Positions 1 through 8,277 of a DNA stretch of 64,000 nt are shown one piece after another. The stretch is from Enterococcus wangshanyuanii (GTDB taxonomy: Bacteria > Bacillota > Bacilli > Lactobacillales > Enterococcaceae). Each line of letters starts with the position of its first letter. Position 1 is the first letter of the stretch. The stretch spans positions 620,001 to 684,000 of the forward strand of contig NZ_CP021874.1 of the NCBI RefSeq assembly GCF_002197645.1, given 5' to 3'. Under the pieces are notes generated by a model that ran no database searches, had not been told where the DNA came from, and was given only the letters and a program-made list of their open reading frames with translations. The translations under genes and the position numbers were made by a program.

Positions 1-2
1 AC

Positions 3-77
3 TGGCTAAACTATGCAGTCTATCAAAATACGCCTTACGATTTAACTTCTTTATCCAAAGAACAAAATCAACTATAA
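3..77 (+). CDS. 3' end of an unidentified protein (cut by window start)
   Basis: The first bases read openly in one plus-strand frame to a TAA, giving the 24-residue tail WLNYAVYQNTPYDLTSLSKE plus NQL. A strong terminator hairpin starts five bases after the stop, which is what a real gene end looks like. The fragment is too short to assign to a family. The other two frames are less convincing because they have early stops or no terminator relationship. Confidence 0.5.
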   Translation, partial: WLNYAVYQNTPYDLTSLSKEQNQL

Positions 78-81
78 AACA

Positions 82-136
82 ACAACTAGAAATCAATGGG
101 AAGGATATCTTTTCATCGATTTCTAGTTGTTTCTAT
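82..136 (+). terminator. Rho-independent terminator of the upstream gene
   Basis: A perfect 13-bp stem (ACAACTAGAAATC at 82-94 with GATTTCTAGTTGT at 118-130) is followed by a T-rich run. It lies directly after the stop at 77 and separates the unknown upstream gene from npr. Confidence 0.8.
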
Positions 137-179
137 TTAAGAAGACGATAATTTTATTATGTTAACTGATTTTAGTTTT

Positions 180-209
180 ATTCTCAATTAATATCACTTA
201 ATTGAGAAT
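180..209. promoter_or_regulatory. 11-bp inverted repeat upstream of npr
   Basis: ATTCTCAATTA (180-190) and its exact complement TAATTGAGAAT (199-209) are separated by 8 bp. It lies about 80 bp upstream of the npr start, near the expected promoter. The arm resembles Fur-type half sites (TGATTCTCA / TGAGAATCA), and the same 11-mer recurs in front of the fur gene at 55573-55583. Binding by Fur, PerR or another peroxide regulator is inference. Confidence 0.45.
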
Positions 210-247
210 GTATTCATAAATCACTTGTTTTCTAAGGTGAGTATATG

Positions 248-275
248 ATACTATTTATTATATAATAAATAGTAT
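248..275. promoter_or_regulatory. 28-bp perfect palindrome directly before the npr ribosome binding site
   Basis: Positions 248-275 read the same on both strands with no mismatch and no spacer. The core is TTATTATATAATAA, close in base content to a Per box. The palindrome contains a TATAAT at 261-266 and a TACTAT at 249-254 that could serve as -10 (TTGTTT at 225-230 lies 18 bp upstream of the latter). It ends one base before the GGAGG of npr. It could be an operator over the promoter or, if transcribed, an RNA hairpin next to the ribosome binding site. Confidence 0.55.
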
Positions 276-290
276 TGGAGGAATAGAAGT

Positions 291-1634
291 ATGAAAGTTA
301 TCGTTTTAGGTTCATCTCATGGAGGTTATGAAGCAGTAGAGGAGTTATTGATCTCACATCCAGATGCAGAGATTCAATGGTACGAAAAAGGAGATTTTAT
401 TTCTTTTCTCTCTTGCGGGATGCAGCTTTATCTAGAAGGAAAGGTTAAAGATGTCAATTCAGTCCGTTACATGACTGCAGAGGGCATGGAGAGTAGAGGA
501 GTCAATGTTTTTTCAAACACAGAGATTACTGCGATTAATCCGGAAGCACATAATGTTACTGTAAAAGATTTAGTCACTGGAACTGAACGTACTGAGGACT
601 ATGACAAACTTATTATCAGTCCCGGAGCTGTTCCATTTGAGTTGGATCTCCCAGGTAAAGACTTGGAGAATATCTATTTGATGCGCGGCAGAAAATGGGC
701 CATCAAACTAAAACAAAAAACAGTAGATCCAGAAGTAAATAATGTTGTTGTCATTGGTAGTGGCTATATCGGAATTGAAGCAGCAGAATCATTTGCAAAA
801 GCTGGGAAAAACGTAACAGTGATCGATATTTTAGATCGACCATTAGGTGTTTATCTTGATAAAGAATTTACAGATGTATTGACTGAAGAAATGGAAGCGA
901 ACAATATTAAAGTTGTAACTAACGAAACCGTTCAAAGCTATAAAGGCGATGGACATGTTCAAAAAGTTGTGACAGATAAGGGCGAATATGCTGCTGATCT
1001 AGTAGTTGTAGCGGTCGGTGTTCGTCCGAATACAGGTTGGCTAGAGGATACACTTGAGCTTCATCCTAATGGATTGATCAAGACAGATGAGTACATGCAG
1101 ACAAGTGCTCCGGATGTATTTGCTGTTGGTGACGCAACCTTGATCAAATACAATCCTGGACAAACAGAGGTAAATATTGCGTTAGCTACGAATGCTAGAA
1201 AACAAGGTCGCTTTGCAGTGAAAAACTTAGAGGCTCCTATAAAACCATTCCCAGGAATTCAAGGTTCATCAGGACTAGCCGTATTTGATTATAAATTTGC
1301 TTCAACTGGTATCAATGAAGAAATGGCCAAAAAACTAAATAAACAAACAAAATCAGCATTAGTTGTTGAAGATTATTTAATGGACTTTAACCCGGATAAG
1401 CAAAAAGCATGGTTCAAGCTAGTTTACGATCCGGAAACGACACAAATTTTAGGCGCACAATTGATGTCCAAAGCTGATTTAACAGCAAATATCAATGCCA
1501 TTTCATTAGCGATCAAAGCAAAAATGACGATCGAAGATTTAGCTTATGCAGATTTCTTCTTCCAACCTTCATTTGATAAACCTTGGAATATTATCAACAC
1601 AGCAGCGCTAGAAGCAATGAAAAACGAAAGATAA
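291..1634 (+). CDS. npr: NADH peroxidase
   Basis: FAD-dependent enzyme that reduces hydrogen peroxide to water with NADH in the cytoplasm. Length (447 aa) and sequence match my recollection of the Enterococcus faecalis enzyme closely. Visible features are the N-terminal FAD-binding Rossmann motif ([11 protein letters not shown], with His10), the single redox cysteine Cys42 in SFLSCGMQ (cysteine-sulfenic acid family), the NAD-binding motif [14 protein letters not shown] near residue 153, and the second FAD motif VFAVGDATL near 278. NADH oxidase (Nox) shares this fold, but the sequence pattern favours peroxidase. GGAGG sits nine bases before the ATG. The gene appears monocistronic, with a terminator behind and an unusual palindrome in front suggesting dedicated control. 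Confidence 0.95.
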   Translation: MKVIVLGSSHGGYEAVEELLISHPDAEIQWYEKGDFISFLSCGMQLYLEGKVKDVNSVRYMTAEGMESRGVNVFSNTEITAINPEAHNVTVKDLVTGTERTEDYDKLIISPGAVPFELDLPGKDLENIYLMRGRKWAIKLKQKTVDPEVNNVVVIGSGYIGIEAAESFAKAGKNVTVIDILDRPLGVYLDKEFTDVLTEEMEANNIKVVTNETVQSYKGDGHVQKVVTDKGEYAADLVVVAVGVRPNTGWLEDTLELHPNGLIKTDEYMQTSAPDVFAVGDATLIKYNPGQTEVNIALATNARKQGRFAVKNLEAPIKPFPGIQGSSGLAVFDYKFASTGINEEMAKKLNKQTKSALVVEDYLMDFNPDKQKAWFKLVYDPETTQILGAQLMSKADLTANINAISLAIKAKMTIEDLAYADFFFQPSFDKPWNIINTAALEAMKNER

Positions 1635-1646
1635 TAGCAGTAAAAT

Positions 1647-1692
1647 AAAAAAACTGGAGCACAACTTTAAAAAGTTTTGTTTCAGTTTTTTT
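1647..1692 (+). terminator. Terminator of npr
   Basis: A 10-bp stem of seven A plus CTG (1647-1656) pairs with CAG plus seven T (1683-1692), enclosing a second, imperfect internal stem. It starts 12 bases after the npr stop. Confidence 0.8.
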
Positions 1693-1876
1693 ATTTTATA
1701 CTAAACACCTGATCTAGGTTGTTTTAGTTGACGAGTTTCATTATAATTAAGTAGTTCTAATAAAAAGACTTTTTAATTTTGTTGAAATATCACTAATTTC
1801 CGAAAAGACTTTTTCTGAAAAGTCAGACAATTTTAAAAGATTGACTCATAATTTATAGAAGTAAGGAGTGCGAAAT

Positions 1877-2782
1877 TTGATTACTAAAACAGCCTTAAGT
1901 CAAAAAGGTGATTATTGGATGAATATCACAACTGATGAGAAAGAAACACTAACAAAATTTTATCAGGAATATAAAATCGATGAAGAAATCGTCGCCTATT
2001 CATTAGATAAAAATGAACGAGCGCATTTAGATTACGATAAGAATACGAATACGTTCGTACTTATTTTTAATGTACCTAAGCTAGAAAAAATCGATGATCA
2101 TTATGAAACAGTTCCAATGACTTTTATTGTTAAAGATACAAATTTAATTACAGTGACGAATAAAACGAATCATTATGTATTTTATGAAATGAAGAAATAT
2201 TTGGAAAAAGATCTAAATACGACGATTTTTAGCTTCTTATTTGGTAGCTTATTTACATTGGTTGATTTGTTTTTTCCGTATGTAGAAGAGATGAATAGCG
2301 ATCGAAAATTGATCAATAATAAACTGAAAGATAAGACAACGAAACAAAATCTTTTGTTACTATCGGATCTGGAAACTGGTATTGTTTATTTTGTGTCAGC
2401 ATCAAAACAAAATGTTATGCTGCTGGAGCAAGTTAAAGCACATTATATTTATCGATTACTTAACGAGGAAGAGAAAGAGGAGCTAGAAGACGTATTGATC
2501 GAAGCGAAGCAACTCGTTGAAATGACGCAGCTATCTTCACAAATTTTACAACAATTATCCGGAACGTATAACAATGTACTGAACAATAATTTGAATGATA
2601 CAATGAAGATTTTAACTGTATTATCGATATTACTGACTATTCCTACAATTATTACCGGTTTTTTTGGTATGAATATGCCTTTGCCTTTAGAACATAATGT
2701 TTTTGGATGGCTGATCACGATCTTGATTAGCGTGGCGTTATGGTTCGGTTTATCATTGATTTTACGAAGATTGATGAAATAA
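1877..2782 (+). CDS. corA: CorA-family magnesium/divalent cation transporter
   Basis: Inner-membrane pentameric channel for Mg2+ (some members carry Co2+ or Zn2+). About 240 acidic, helical cytoplasmic residues are followed by two C-terminal transmembrane segments. The family signature GMN (GFFGMNMPLP) sits between them at about residues 264-266, and the protein ends with the basic tail RRLMK. I chose the TTG at 1877 (protein begins MITKTALSQ): AAGGAG at 1863-1868 stands eight bases before it, whereas the upstream in-frame GTG at 1868 overlaps that same Shine-Dalgarno sequence. Length of 301 aa is normal. It stands alone with its own terminator. The exact ion cannot be read from sequence. Confidence 0.88.
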   Translation: MITKTALSQKGDYWMNITTDEKETLTKFYQEYKIDEEIVAYSLDKNERAHLDYDKNTNTFVLIFNVPKLEKIDDHYETVPMTFIVKDTNLITVTNKTNHYVFYEMKKYLEKDLNTTIFSFLFGSLFTLVDLFFPYVEEMNSDRKLINNKLKDKTTKQNLLLLSDLETGIVYFVSASKQNVMLLEQVKAHYIYRLLNEEEKEELEDVLIEAKQLVEMTQLSSQILQQLSGTYNNVLNNNLNDTMKILTVLSILLTIPTIITGFFGMNMPLPLEHNVFGWLITILISVALWFGLSLILRRLMK

Positions 2783-2792
2783 TAGTAGGTTA

Positions 2793-2838
2793 AAAAGAAG
2801 GAGGATCAATAGTACATTGTTGATCGTCTTTCTTTTTT
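2793..2838 (+). terminator. Terminator of corA
   Basis: AAAAAGAAGGAGGATCAA pairs imperfectly with TTGATCGTCTTTCTTTTTT downstream, ending in a T run. It begins about 10 bases after the corA stop. Confidence 0.7.
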
Positions 2839-3063
2839 GCTTGATCTTAAACGACAGTTAATGGGAAATGGCTACAAGCTGATATCGATTAAAAAGGTAT
2901 TTGAAGGTCGTATTTCATTTAATTAAAACTACTTTGTATAATGTATATTATGTTAACTAGAATAAGTTAAAAAAAGTTGATAACGTTTTTCGTACCTTCC
3001 TCCCTTGTTTTATCCGCTTAATCTTCTGCGTGATTCTTTCAACCTATTCTATATACTTTAGAG
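2839..3063. other. Intergenic stretch between convergent genes, nothing recognised
   Basis: The gap between corA and the cardiolipin synthase gene spans 344 bases and carries a terminator for each gene at its two ends. The middle part is AT-rich, and I see no convincing small ORF, RNA gene or repeat in it. Confidence 0.5.
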
Positions 3064-3100
3064 ATAAAAAATAGCTATAAACCTTATAAGTTTATAGCTA
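3064..3100 (-). terminator. Terminator of cls
   Basis: A perfect 11-bp stem (TAGCTATAAAC at 3072-3082 with GTTTATAGCTA at 3090-3100) is followed on the minus strand by TTTTTTA. Confidence 0.8.
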
Positions 3101-3126
3101 GCTTCTCGTTTATGTTCCTTGTTTCA

Positions 3127-4587
3127 TTATAGGATTGGTGACAATAATCTTGAGAAATTTTGTTTAAATCGTAACCAATGTGATTGCTCTTTGATCATTT
3201 CATCCGTTAGTAAAATACTTTGTTCGATGTCTTCTTTAAATAATTGAGTGAGTTTCCAAGAGAACTTCGTGTCATAGATAAATGTGCTTACTTCAAAATT
3301 TAATGCATAGCTTCTAATATCTTGATTTGTGGTGCCGACCATACAGATTTCATTGTCGATGATCATCGTTTTTGCATGTAAAAAGCCGTTTTGGTATAGA
3401 TAAATTTTTATACCGCGTTTATGCAGATAATTTGCATAGTACTGAGTTGCGCGGTAAATAAACGGATGATCTGGCATACATGGGATCATGATACGTACAT
3501 CGATTCCAGATCGAACAGCAATCAACAGTGCATTGATCATACTGTCATCAGGAATTAAATAAGGCGTTTGGATCCAGACAGATTTTTCGGCTGCTAAAAT
3601 CATTTTTATAAATCCGCTTTTTAGAATCTCTTCTTCTGAATCCGGTCCATCAGAAACGATTTGCAAGGATAGATCTTCTAATTGATCATCCGCAGAGAAT
3701 TGAAAATACTTGTCTAAATAGTCCATTTTCTTCGTGTCATCTGTAACAGACGCATTCCAATCCATGATAAAAATTTCCTGAAGAGAAAAAACTGAAGAAC
3801 CGACAATTCGAATATGTGTATCTCGCCAGTAACCAAATTTTTTACTTTCTCCTAGGTGCTGATCACCGACATTAAAACCGCCTGTCCAGCCGATCTTTCC
3901 ATCGATTACGACGATTTTTCTGTGTAAATGATAATTTAGTCTAGTCTTACTGATCATATTTTTAGAGGTAATAAAAGGTGCAACGTTCCCACCGGCAGCA
4001 ACAAAGGAAGCAAAGAACTTTTTATTAGCGCCAGGCGAGCCCCATGGGTCATAAATCAAATAAACCTCTATCCCCTCTTTTACTTTTTCCTCCAATAGAT
4101 CAAGAAACCTATTACCGATCTTATCGTTAAAAAAAGAATAATATTCGACATGGACAGTTTCTTTTGCATTACGGATATCATCAAATAGAGCTTCAAATTT
4201 TTCCTTACCATCCGTATAAAGCTCTATACTGTTACGCTTGCTTAGAGGAGAAGAATCCATATTTCTGAAATAACGATTAAGGACCCGAGCATCAGTTAAT
4301 AAATTAATATTTAATCCGCTATCGGCTTTTAAATTATCTTTATCAACAATTTTTTTGATTTCTGCTATTTTCTGATTATCATAGTCAGTTAATTGAAATA
4401 CTTTTTGCCCATTGATCCCTCTACCACAAAAGAGATAGATAATAAAGCCGATACCTGGTAAAAAAAGTAAAGTCATGATCCAGGCCAAAACACTCGAAAT
4501 ACTTCGTGGCTTTCTAAATACTGTAATAAGTGCTGCTGTCGTATTCAATACAAATAAACCCACAAGTATAAGGATAAAAATTCTCAT
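3127..4587 (-). CDS. cls: Cardiolipin synthase (phospholipase D superfamily)
   Basis: Membrane enzyme that condenses two phosphatidylglycerols into cardiolipin and glycerol. At 486 aa it has the usual length and layout. Two N-terminal transmembrane segments (about residues 3-22 and 30-53) precede two HKD phosphodiesterase motifs: His222-x-Lys224-x4-Asp229 (HRKIVVID) and His404-x-Lys406-x4-Asp411 (HAKTMIID). AGGGAG precedes the ATG at suitable distance, and a nearby upstream ATG is out of frame. The gene is divergent from the UPF0316 gene at 4794 and seems monocistronic. Firmicutes often carry two cls paralogues, and I cannot say which one this is. Confidence 0.93.
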   Translation of the reverse strand: MRIFILILVGLFVLNTTAALITVFRKPRSISSVLAWIMTLLFLPGIGFIIYLFCGRGINGQKVFQLTDYDNQKIAEIKKIVDKDNLKADSGLNINLLTDARVLNRYFRNMDSSPLSKRNSIELYTDGKEKFEALFDDIRNAKETVHVEYYSFFNDKIGNRFLDLLEEKVKEGIEVYLIYDPWGSPGANKKFFASFVAAGGNVAPFITSKNMISKTRLNYHLHRKIVVIDGKIGWTGGFNVGDQHLGESKKFGYWRDTHIRIVGSSVFSLQEIFIMDWNASVTDDTKKMDYLDKYFQFSADDQLEDLSLQIVSDGPDSEEEILKSGFIKMILAAEKSVWIQTPYLIPDDSMINALLIAVRSGIDVRIMIPCMPDHPFIYRATQYYANYLHKRGIKIYLYQNGFLHAKTMIIDNEICMVGTTNQDIRSYALNFEVSTFIYDTKFSWKLTQLFKEDIEQSILLTDEMIKEQSHWLRFKQNFSRLLSPIL

Positions 4588-4684
4588 TTCATTTCTCCCT
4601 TAAACACATAATATATTGATTATAGCAAAAACTATCCCTCACTCCAACATATAACTCTCTAATTTTTCATAATCGTTTTTGACT

Positions 4685-4715
4685 AAATTAAAGCGTAAAT
4701 TTTTCGCTTTAATTT
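4685..4715. repeat. Perfect 11-bp inverted repeat between divergent genes
   Basis: AAATTAAAGCG (4685-4695) and CGCTTTAATTT (4705-4715) with a 9-bp spacer lie between cls and the UPF0316 gene, just upstream of a TATAAT at 4750-4755. The repeat could be an operator or a structured 5' leader of cls. It lacks a clear T run for a terminator on either strand. Confidence 0.45.
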
Positions 4716-4749
4716 TGTTTAGCCTATTTAATTTCAGTCGATAGTGTAC

Positions 4750-4755
4750 TATAAT
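4750..4755 (+). promoter_or_regulatory. Probable -10 box for the UPF0316 gene
   Basis: A consensus TATAAT lies 44 bases upstream of the ATG. The only -35 candidate at correct spacing is the poor TTTAAT at 4727-4732, so the promoter is plausible rather than strong. Confidence 0.4.
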
Positions 4756-4793
4756 ATGCAGATATCTTTAATTGAAAAGAGGAATTAGTAGGA

Positions 4794-5327
4794 ATGGATA
4801 TCAAGATGCTTGCAACTATTTTTTTTGTGAATTTTTCGTATATTACATTGAATACCATTCGCTTTATGCTGACAATGAAAGGGTATCGGTTGATTGCCCC
4901 GTTAGTTAGTATGGCAGAGATCACCATTTATGTTTTAGGCTTAAGCATGGTGTTGAATCGTTTGGATGAGCCGATCAATCTAATTGTTTATGCTCTAGGA
5001 TATGCTGTCGGAATCAGTGTTGGAATCAAAATTGAAGACTATTTAGCTTTAGGCTATATCATGGTTACTGCGATCTTACCTTCCTCTACTGAACAACTGA
5101 ACTTACCGGAAACATTAAGAGAAAATGGATATGGCGTAACTCAAAGTTTTGGTATTGGTCGCGAAGGCGAACGAATGATTCTTGAAATTCTTTCGCCTCG
5201 TAAAAATGAACGGAGCTTGTATAAACTGATCAACGAAAAAGAACCTAGAGCGTTTATCATTTCTTATGAACCCAAGTTTATTTCAGGTGGTTTCTGGACT
5301 AAAAAAGTACGGAAACGAAATAGTTAA
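4794..5327 (+). CDS. UPF0316 / DUF2179 membrane protein
   Basis: A 177-residue protein with about three N-terminal transmembrane segments (roughly residues 5-25, 33-53 and 60-78) and a cytoplasmic C-terminal DUF2179 domain (about 100-165). The latter contains the pattern LRENGYGVTQSFGIGREG, typical of the family, which is also found at the C-terminus of YitT-type proteins. No biochemical function is established to my knowledge. The DUF2179 fold is ACT/PII-like, so a small-molecule sensing role is possible (inference). The ATG follows a purine-rich AGAGGAA. The gene ends four bases before a bidirectional terminator shared with the convergent gene. Confidence 0.8.
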   Translation: MDIKMLATIFFVNFSYITLNTIRFMLTMKGYRLIAPLVSMAEITIYVLGLSMVLNRLDEPINLIVYALGYAVGISVGIKIEDYLALGYIMVTAILPSSTEQLNLPETLRENGYGVTQSFGIGREGERMILEILSPRKNERSLYKLINEKEPRAFIISYEPKFISGGFWTKKVRKRNS

Positions 5328-5331
5328 CTAA

Positions 5332-5371
5332 AAAAGAGCAGTATCTAACTTACTTTAGACGCTGCTCTTTT
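5332..5371. terminator. Bidirectional terminator between convergent genes
   Basis: A 16-position stem (5332-5347 with 5356-5371) holds one wobble and one mismatch, with an A run on the left and a T run on the right. It can therefore end both the UPF0316 gene and the DUF1803-like gene. Confidence 0.8.
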
Positions 5372-5414
5372 AGCTAAGTTGTTTTTAAGTTTACATAACA
5401 TATTTATTGGTAAC

Positions 5415-6332
5415 TTAGTATGCGAAATAATGCAAAACATCAGTATTAGGAAAATAATAATGAAACAACTGAGAGTATAGTTGTTTTTTATAAAACACTC
5501 GTTCATTGTTATCTTCAATACCTTCCCAAAGCGGAGATAGCAATTTTTTGAGTGTGTTTATCTCGTCTACTTCCGATAAATTGTCGTTTTCTAAAATCGG
5601 TGACGTCAATGAAAAGGTTGTATCTGAAGTCTTTTCTAGATCGTTGGTGACTAAAAGTGCCTCCTGAAAAATATTTCTTTTCAGTTGTCTGGACGTAGCT
5701 CTTTTACTAGAACGTATGACTTTTAAAGCTTGAGTGATGAAATAATCAATGTCAACATCACCGATTAGTCGCTCAAGTGGTTTAAATGTATCTGGCAAAG
5801 CAGCTCTCTTAGTGAGTAGAGAAAAATAATCGGCCAAAGAAAGCGGAAAGGTATCTTCTAAATGAAGAGCAATAAATCGTAACTTTTCATTCCCCTCTTC
5901 TACTCTTTTCACAAAAGTAGTAGACGTTTCAGCTGTTTTTATACCAAAAAAATAGTCCGTATCATCATCAAAGAATAATGACCACAAGATCTCCCCAAAA
6001 AACGGTTCTTGACTGCTCGTTTTTTTCATTGATTCATCCAGAAATATTTGAGTAGAAGCTGGGATCTTTAGCCGCTTTTCCTGAGAAAAAATGGGTATGG
6101 ATAAATAGTAGCGTCGATTTTTCCTTTGGATTATTCCATGACTAATCATCTGTTCTAAATAGAGTTCTAAATTTTCTGTCGTTGGTATAGCAGTCTTTAA
6201 TTGTCGTAAAATAGGTTCTTGTTCCTGATTGCCTATCAAATACGTCATGATTTGTTCAAATAATGGTTCTGAGATCAATTTATCTAATTGTGCGGCTCGC
6301 TCTCTTTTATAATAGTAGATTACCTTTTCCAA
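5415..6332 (-). CDS. DUF1803-like protein of unknown function
   Basis: A 305-residue soluble protein. From memory, residues 10-90 (with EPILRQLK and GIIQRKNRRYYLSIP) resemble DUF1803, a small winged-helix-looking family found beside ppaC in streptococci. The remaining 200 residues are not recognised. I chose the TTG at 6332, preceded by GAGGT with 6-nt spacing. The longer ATG start at 6359 has no Shine-Dalgarno sequence and falls immediately behind the T run of the ppaC terminator (6361-6406), so a transcript from upstream would rarely present it well. It lies downstream of ppaC on the same strand. Role unknown. Confidence 0.65.
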   Translation of the reverse strand: MEKVIYYYKRERAAQLDKLISEPLFEQIMTYLIGNQEQEPILRQLKTAIPTTENLELYLEQMISHGIIQRKNRRYYLSIPIFSQEKRLKIPASTQIFLDESMKKTSSQEPFFGEILWSLFFDDDTDYFFGIKTAETSTTFVKRVEEGNEKLRFIALHLEDTFPLSLADYFSLLTKRAALPDTFKPLERLIGDVDIDYFITQALKVIRSSKRATSRQLKRNIFQEALLVTNDLEKTSDTTFSLTSPILENDNLSEVDEINTLKKLLSPLWEGIEDNNERVFYKKQLYSQLFHYYFPNTDVLHYFAY

Positions 6333-6360
6333 AGCTCGACCTCGCTTTCTTTTTTTCATA

Positions 6361-6406
6361 AGAAAAAGCTTAGAAAATAACCCGAAGAGTTATGTCCCAA
6401 GCTTTT
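6361..6406 (-). terminator. Terminator of ppaC
   Basis: On the minus strand AAAAGCTT (6399-6406) and AAGCTTTT (6364-6371) enclose a second stem built from ATAAC/GTTAT with a TCTTCGG loop, and a T run follows. Confidence 0.75.
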
Positions 6407-6423
6407 CGACTAACATATTCAGC

Positions 6424-7350
6424 TTAACTAAATACTTCAGTTAATTGAGGAACTACTTGTTTTTTACGTGAAACGACACCATTTAAAAATGCGCGGTTAT
6501 TATCTAGAGTTACATTGAAAGCAGATTCTACCTTATCCAGTGAATCACCAATGACTAGCAACTCAGAATCGCTATTCAAAATATCTGTAATAATTAGAAC
6601 GAATAAATCGTACCCATTCGTTGCATTTTCATTTTTCATAGCCGCTTCCAGCTCTTCCTGGCGGTCTAATACTTCATTTAGGTCAACTGTATTCACTTGA
6701 GCGATTCGAACGTTTTTAGAGCCCATTGGGAAGCTTTTTGCATCTAAGTCCAATAAGACCTCAGCTGATTTATCGCTTAGATTCGTTCCAGCTTTTAACA
6801 TATCTAGTCCATAGCCATTCAAATTGATTTCTGCGATATCTGCCAGTTCATGAGCTGCATCGATATCTTCTTGAGTACAAGTTGGTGATTTAAATAGTAA
6901 CGTATCAGAGATGATCGCAGAGACCATCATTCCTGCGATTTGTTTCGGTACAACAATATTATTTTCTTTAAACAACTTCAAAACGATCGTACTTGTACAG
7001 CCGACAGGTTCTGCACGATAATATAATGGATCAGCTGTCTCGAAGTTTGCGATACGATGGTGATCAACAACAGCTAAAATCGTTACATCTGCAATATCTG
7101 AAACGCTTTGCTGAAATTCATTGTGATCGACTAACATTACTTGATTCGTTTCTTCAGAAACGCTCTCGATCACTCGAGGTGCGTCAACGTTAAAATAGTC
7201 TAAAGCATATTGTGTCTCTTCACTTGGTGCACCTAAAGCTACCGCTTCAGTATCCTTTCCAAGTTCCTTTTGTAAATAAGCAAAACTGATCGCTGCACCG
7301 ATTGCATCAGTATCAGGATTTTTGTGTCCAAAAACAAGAATTTTTGACAT
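6424..7350 (-). CDS. ppaC: Manganese-dependent inorganic pyrophosphatase (family II)
   Basis: Cytoplasmic enzyme that hydrolyses pyrophosphate and pulls biosynthetic reactions forward. It is a DHH-superfamily protein of 308 aa, the usual length. Metal-binding residues are visible in [13 protein letters not shown] (His9, Asp13, Asp15), Asp75-His76 (LVDHNEF) and the DHH signature Asp96-His97-His98 (VVDHHRI). The C-terminal DHHA2 domain carries the active-site pattern SRKKQV. AGGAGTG precedes the ATG. It sits between pflA and the DUF1803-like gene, an order I recall from streptococci. It has its own terminator, so it is probably expressed alone. Confidence 0.95.
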   Translation of the reverse strand: MSKILVFGHKNPDTDAIGAAISFAYLQKELGKDTEAVALGAPSEETQYALDYFNVDAPRVIESVSEETNQVMLVDHNEFQQSVSDIADVTILAVVDHHRIANFETADPLYYRAEPVGCTSTIVLKLFKENNIVVPKQIAGMMVSAIISDTLLFKSPTCTQEDIDAAHELADIAEINLNGYGLDMLKAGTNLSDKSAEVLLDLDAKSFPMGSKNVRIAQVNTVDLNEVLDRQEELEAAMKNENATNGYDLFVLIITDILNSDSELLVIGDSLDKVESAFNVTLDNNRAFLNGVVSRKKQVVPQLTEVFS

Positions 7351-7395
7351 TATAAGGGTTCACTCCTTCTTTTTTCTTCATTATTAATAATAACA

Positions 7396-7441
7396 AAAAA
7401 TAGAAAAGAAACAACAATATTTGCTGCACTTTTCTATTTTT
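7396..7441 (-). terminator. Terminator of pflA
   Basis: A perfect 13-bp stem (AAAAATAGAAAAG at 7396-7408 with CTTTTCTATTTTT at 7429-7441) lies just after the pflA stop and is followed by T-rich sequence on the minus strand. Confidence 0.8.
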
Positions 7442-7446
7442 GATAC

Positions 7447-8211
7447 TTATCTGCTTGCATATCCTTGATAGTCCGCAACATGTAGTAGTTTTTTTGCGTT
7501 CGTCACGCGGTCTTCTGTTGGAGGATCGATCCCTTTTAAAGGGTAATCCAAGCCTAATTCGTCCCATTTATATTTACCCATCACATGATAAGGTAAAACT
7601 TCAACCTTATCAACGTTTTTAAGTGTCTTGATAAAAGAATCTAGACGAACTAAATATTCATCATAATCACTACGTTCAGGAACTAATACGTGTCTGATCC
7701 AAACGGGCTTCCCTATTTCTGAAAGATACTGAGCCATCTCAAGAATATTTTCATTACCTAAGGATGTTAATAGCTTGTGTTGTTCATTGTCGATATGCTT
7801 GATATCGAATAATAATAAATCAGTATAGTTCATTAGTTCTTGAAATTGGCTGAAAAATGGCTCTTCTCTTGTGAAAGGTTTCCCACAAGTGTCGATCGTT
7901 GTATGTATGCCTTTGTCTTTTGCTTTTTTAAATAAGTCTGTTAGAAATTCAAGCTGTAGTAATGGTTCGCCACCACTGACAGTGATTCCGCCTTTTTCGC
8001 CCCAATAAGAACGATACTTGATCGCTTCTTCTAATACTTCATCTGTTGTGACTTCGCGGCCGCCTGAGCCTATTTTCCATGTATCAGGGTTGTGGCAAAA
8101 TTGACAACGCATACGGCACCCTTGTGTAAATACGATGAAGCGGACACCAGGTCCATCAACCGTTCCAAAATTTTCTGTAGAATGGATTCTACCAATTACA
8201 GGTGTCGTCAT
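7447..8211 (-). CDS. pflA: Pyruvate formate-lyase activating enzyme (radical SAM)
   Basis: A [4Fe-4S] radical SAM enzyme that abstracts hydrogen from the glycine of PflB to create the active glycyl radical under anaerobic conditions. The 254-residue protein has the cluster motif Cys32-x3-Cys36-x2-Cys39 (CRMRCQFC) and the SAM-contact sequence VSGGEPLLQ near residue 78. It lies directly downstream of pflB in the same orientation, 66 bp away, with an intrinsic terminator in between. Activase expression is therefore expected to be lower than that of PflB, with read-through supplying it. Confidence 0.96.
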   Translation of the reverse strand: MTTPVIGRIHSTENFGTVDGPGVRFIVFTQGCRMRCQFCHNPDTWKIGSGGREVTTDEVLEEAIKYRSYWGEKGGITVSGGEPLLQLEFLTDLFKKAKDKGIHTTIDTCGKPFTREEPFFSQFQELMNYTDLLLFDIKHIDNEQHKLLTSLGNENILEMAQYLSEIGKPVWIRHVLVPERSDYDEYLVRLDSFIKTLKNVDKVEVLPYHVMGKYKWDELGLDYPLKGIDPPTEDRVTNAKKLLHVADYQGYASR

Positions 8212-8232
8212 TTCGATTCCTCATTTCTTTTT

Positions 8233-8264
8233 TAGAAAAAAGGGATGACACGAGGTCACCCCTT
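8233..8264 (-). terminator. Terminator between pflB and pflA
   Basis: On the minus strand AAGGGGTGAC (8255-8264) pairs with GTCATCCCTT (8240-8249), with one G-T wobble, followed by a T-rich TTTTTTCT run. It follows the pflB stop by 14 bases and would limit read-through to pflA. Confidence 0.8.
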
Positions 8265-8277
8265 CAATTGTATGTTC

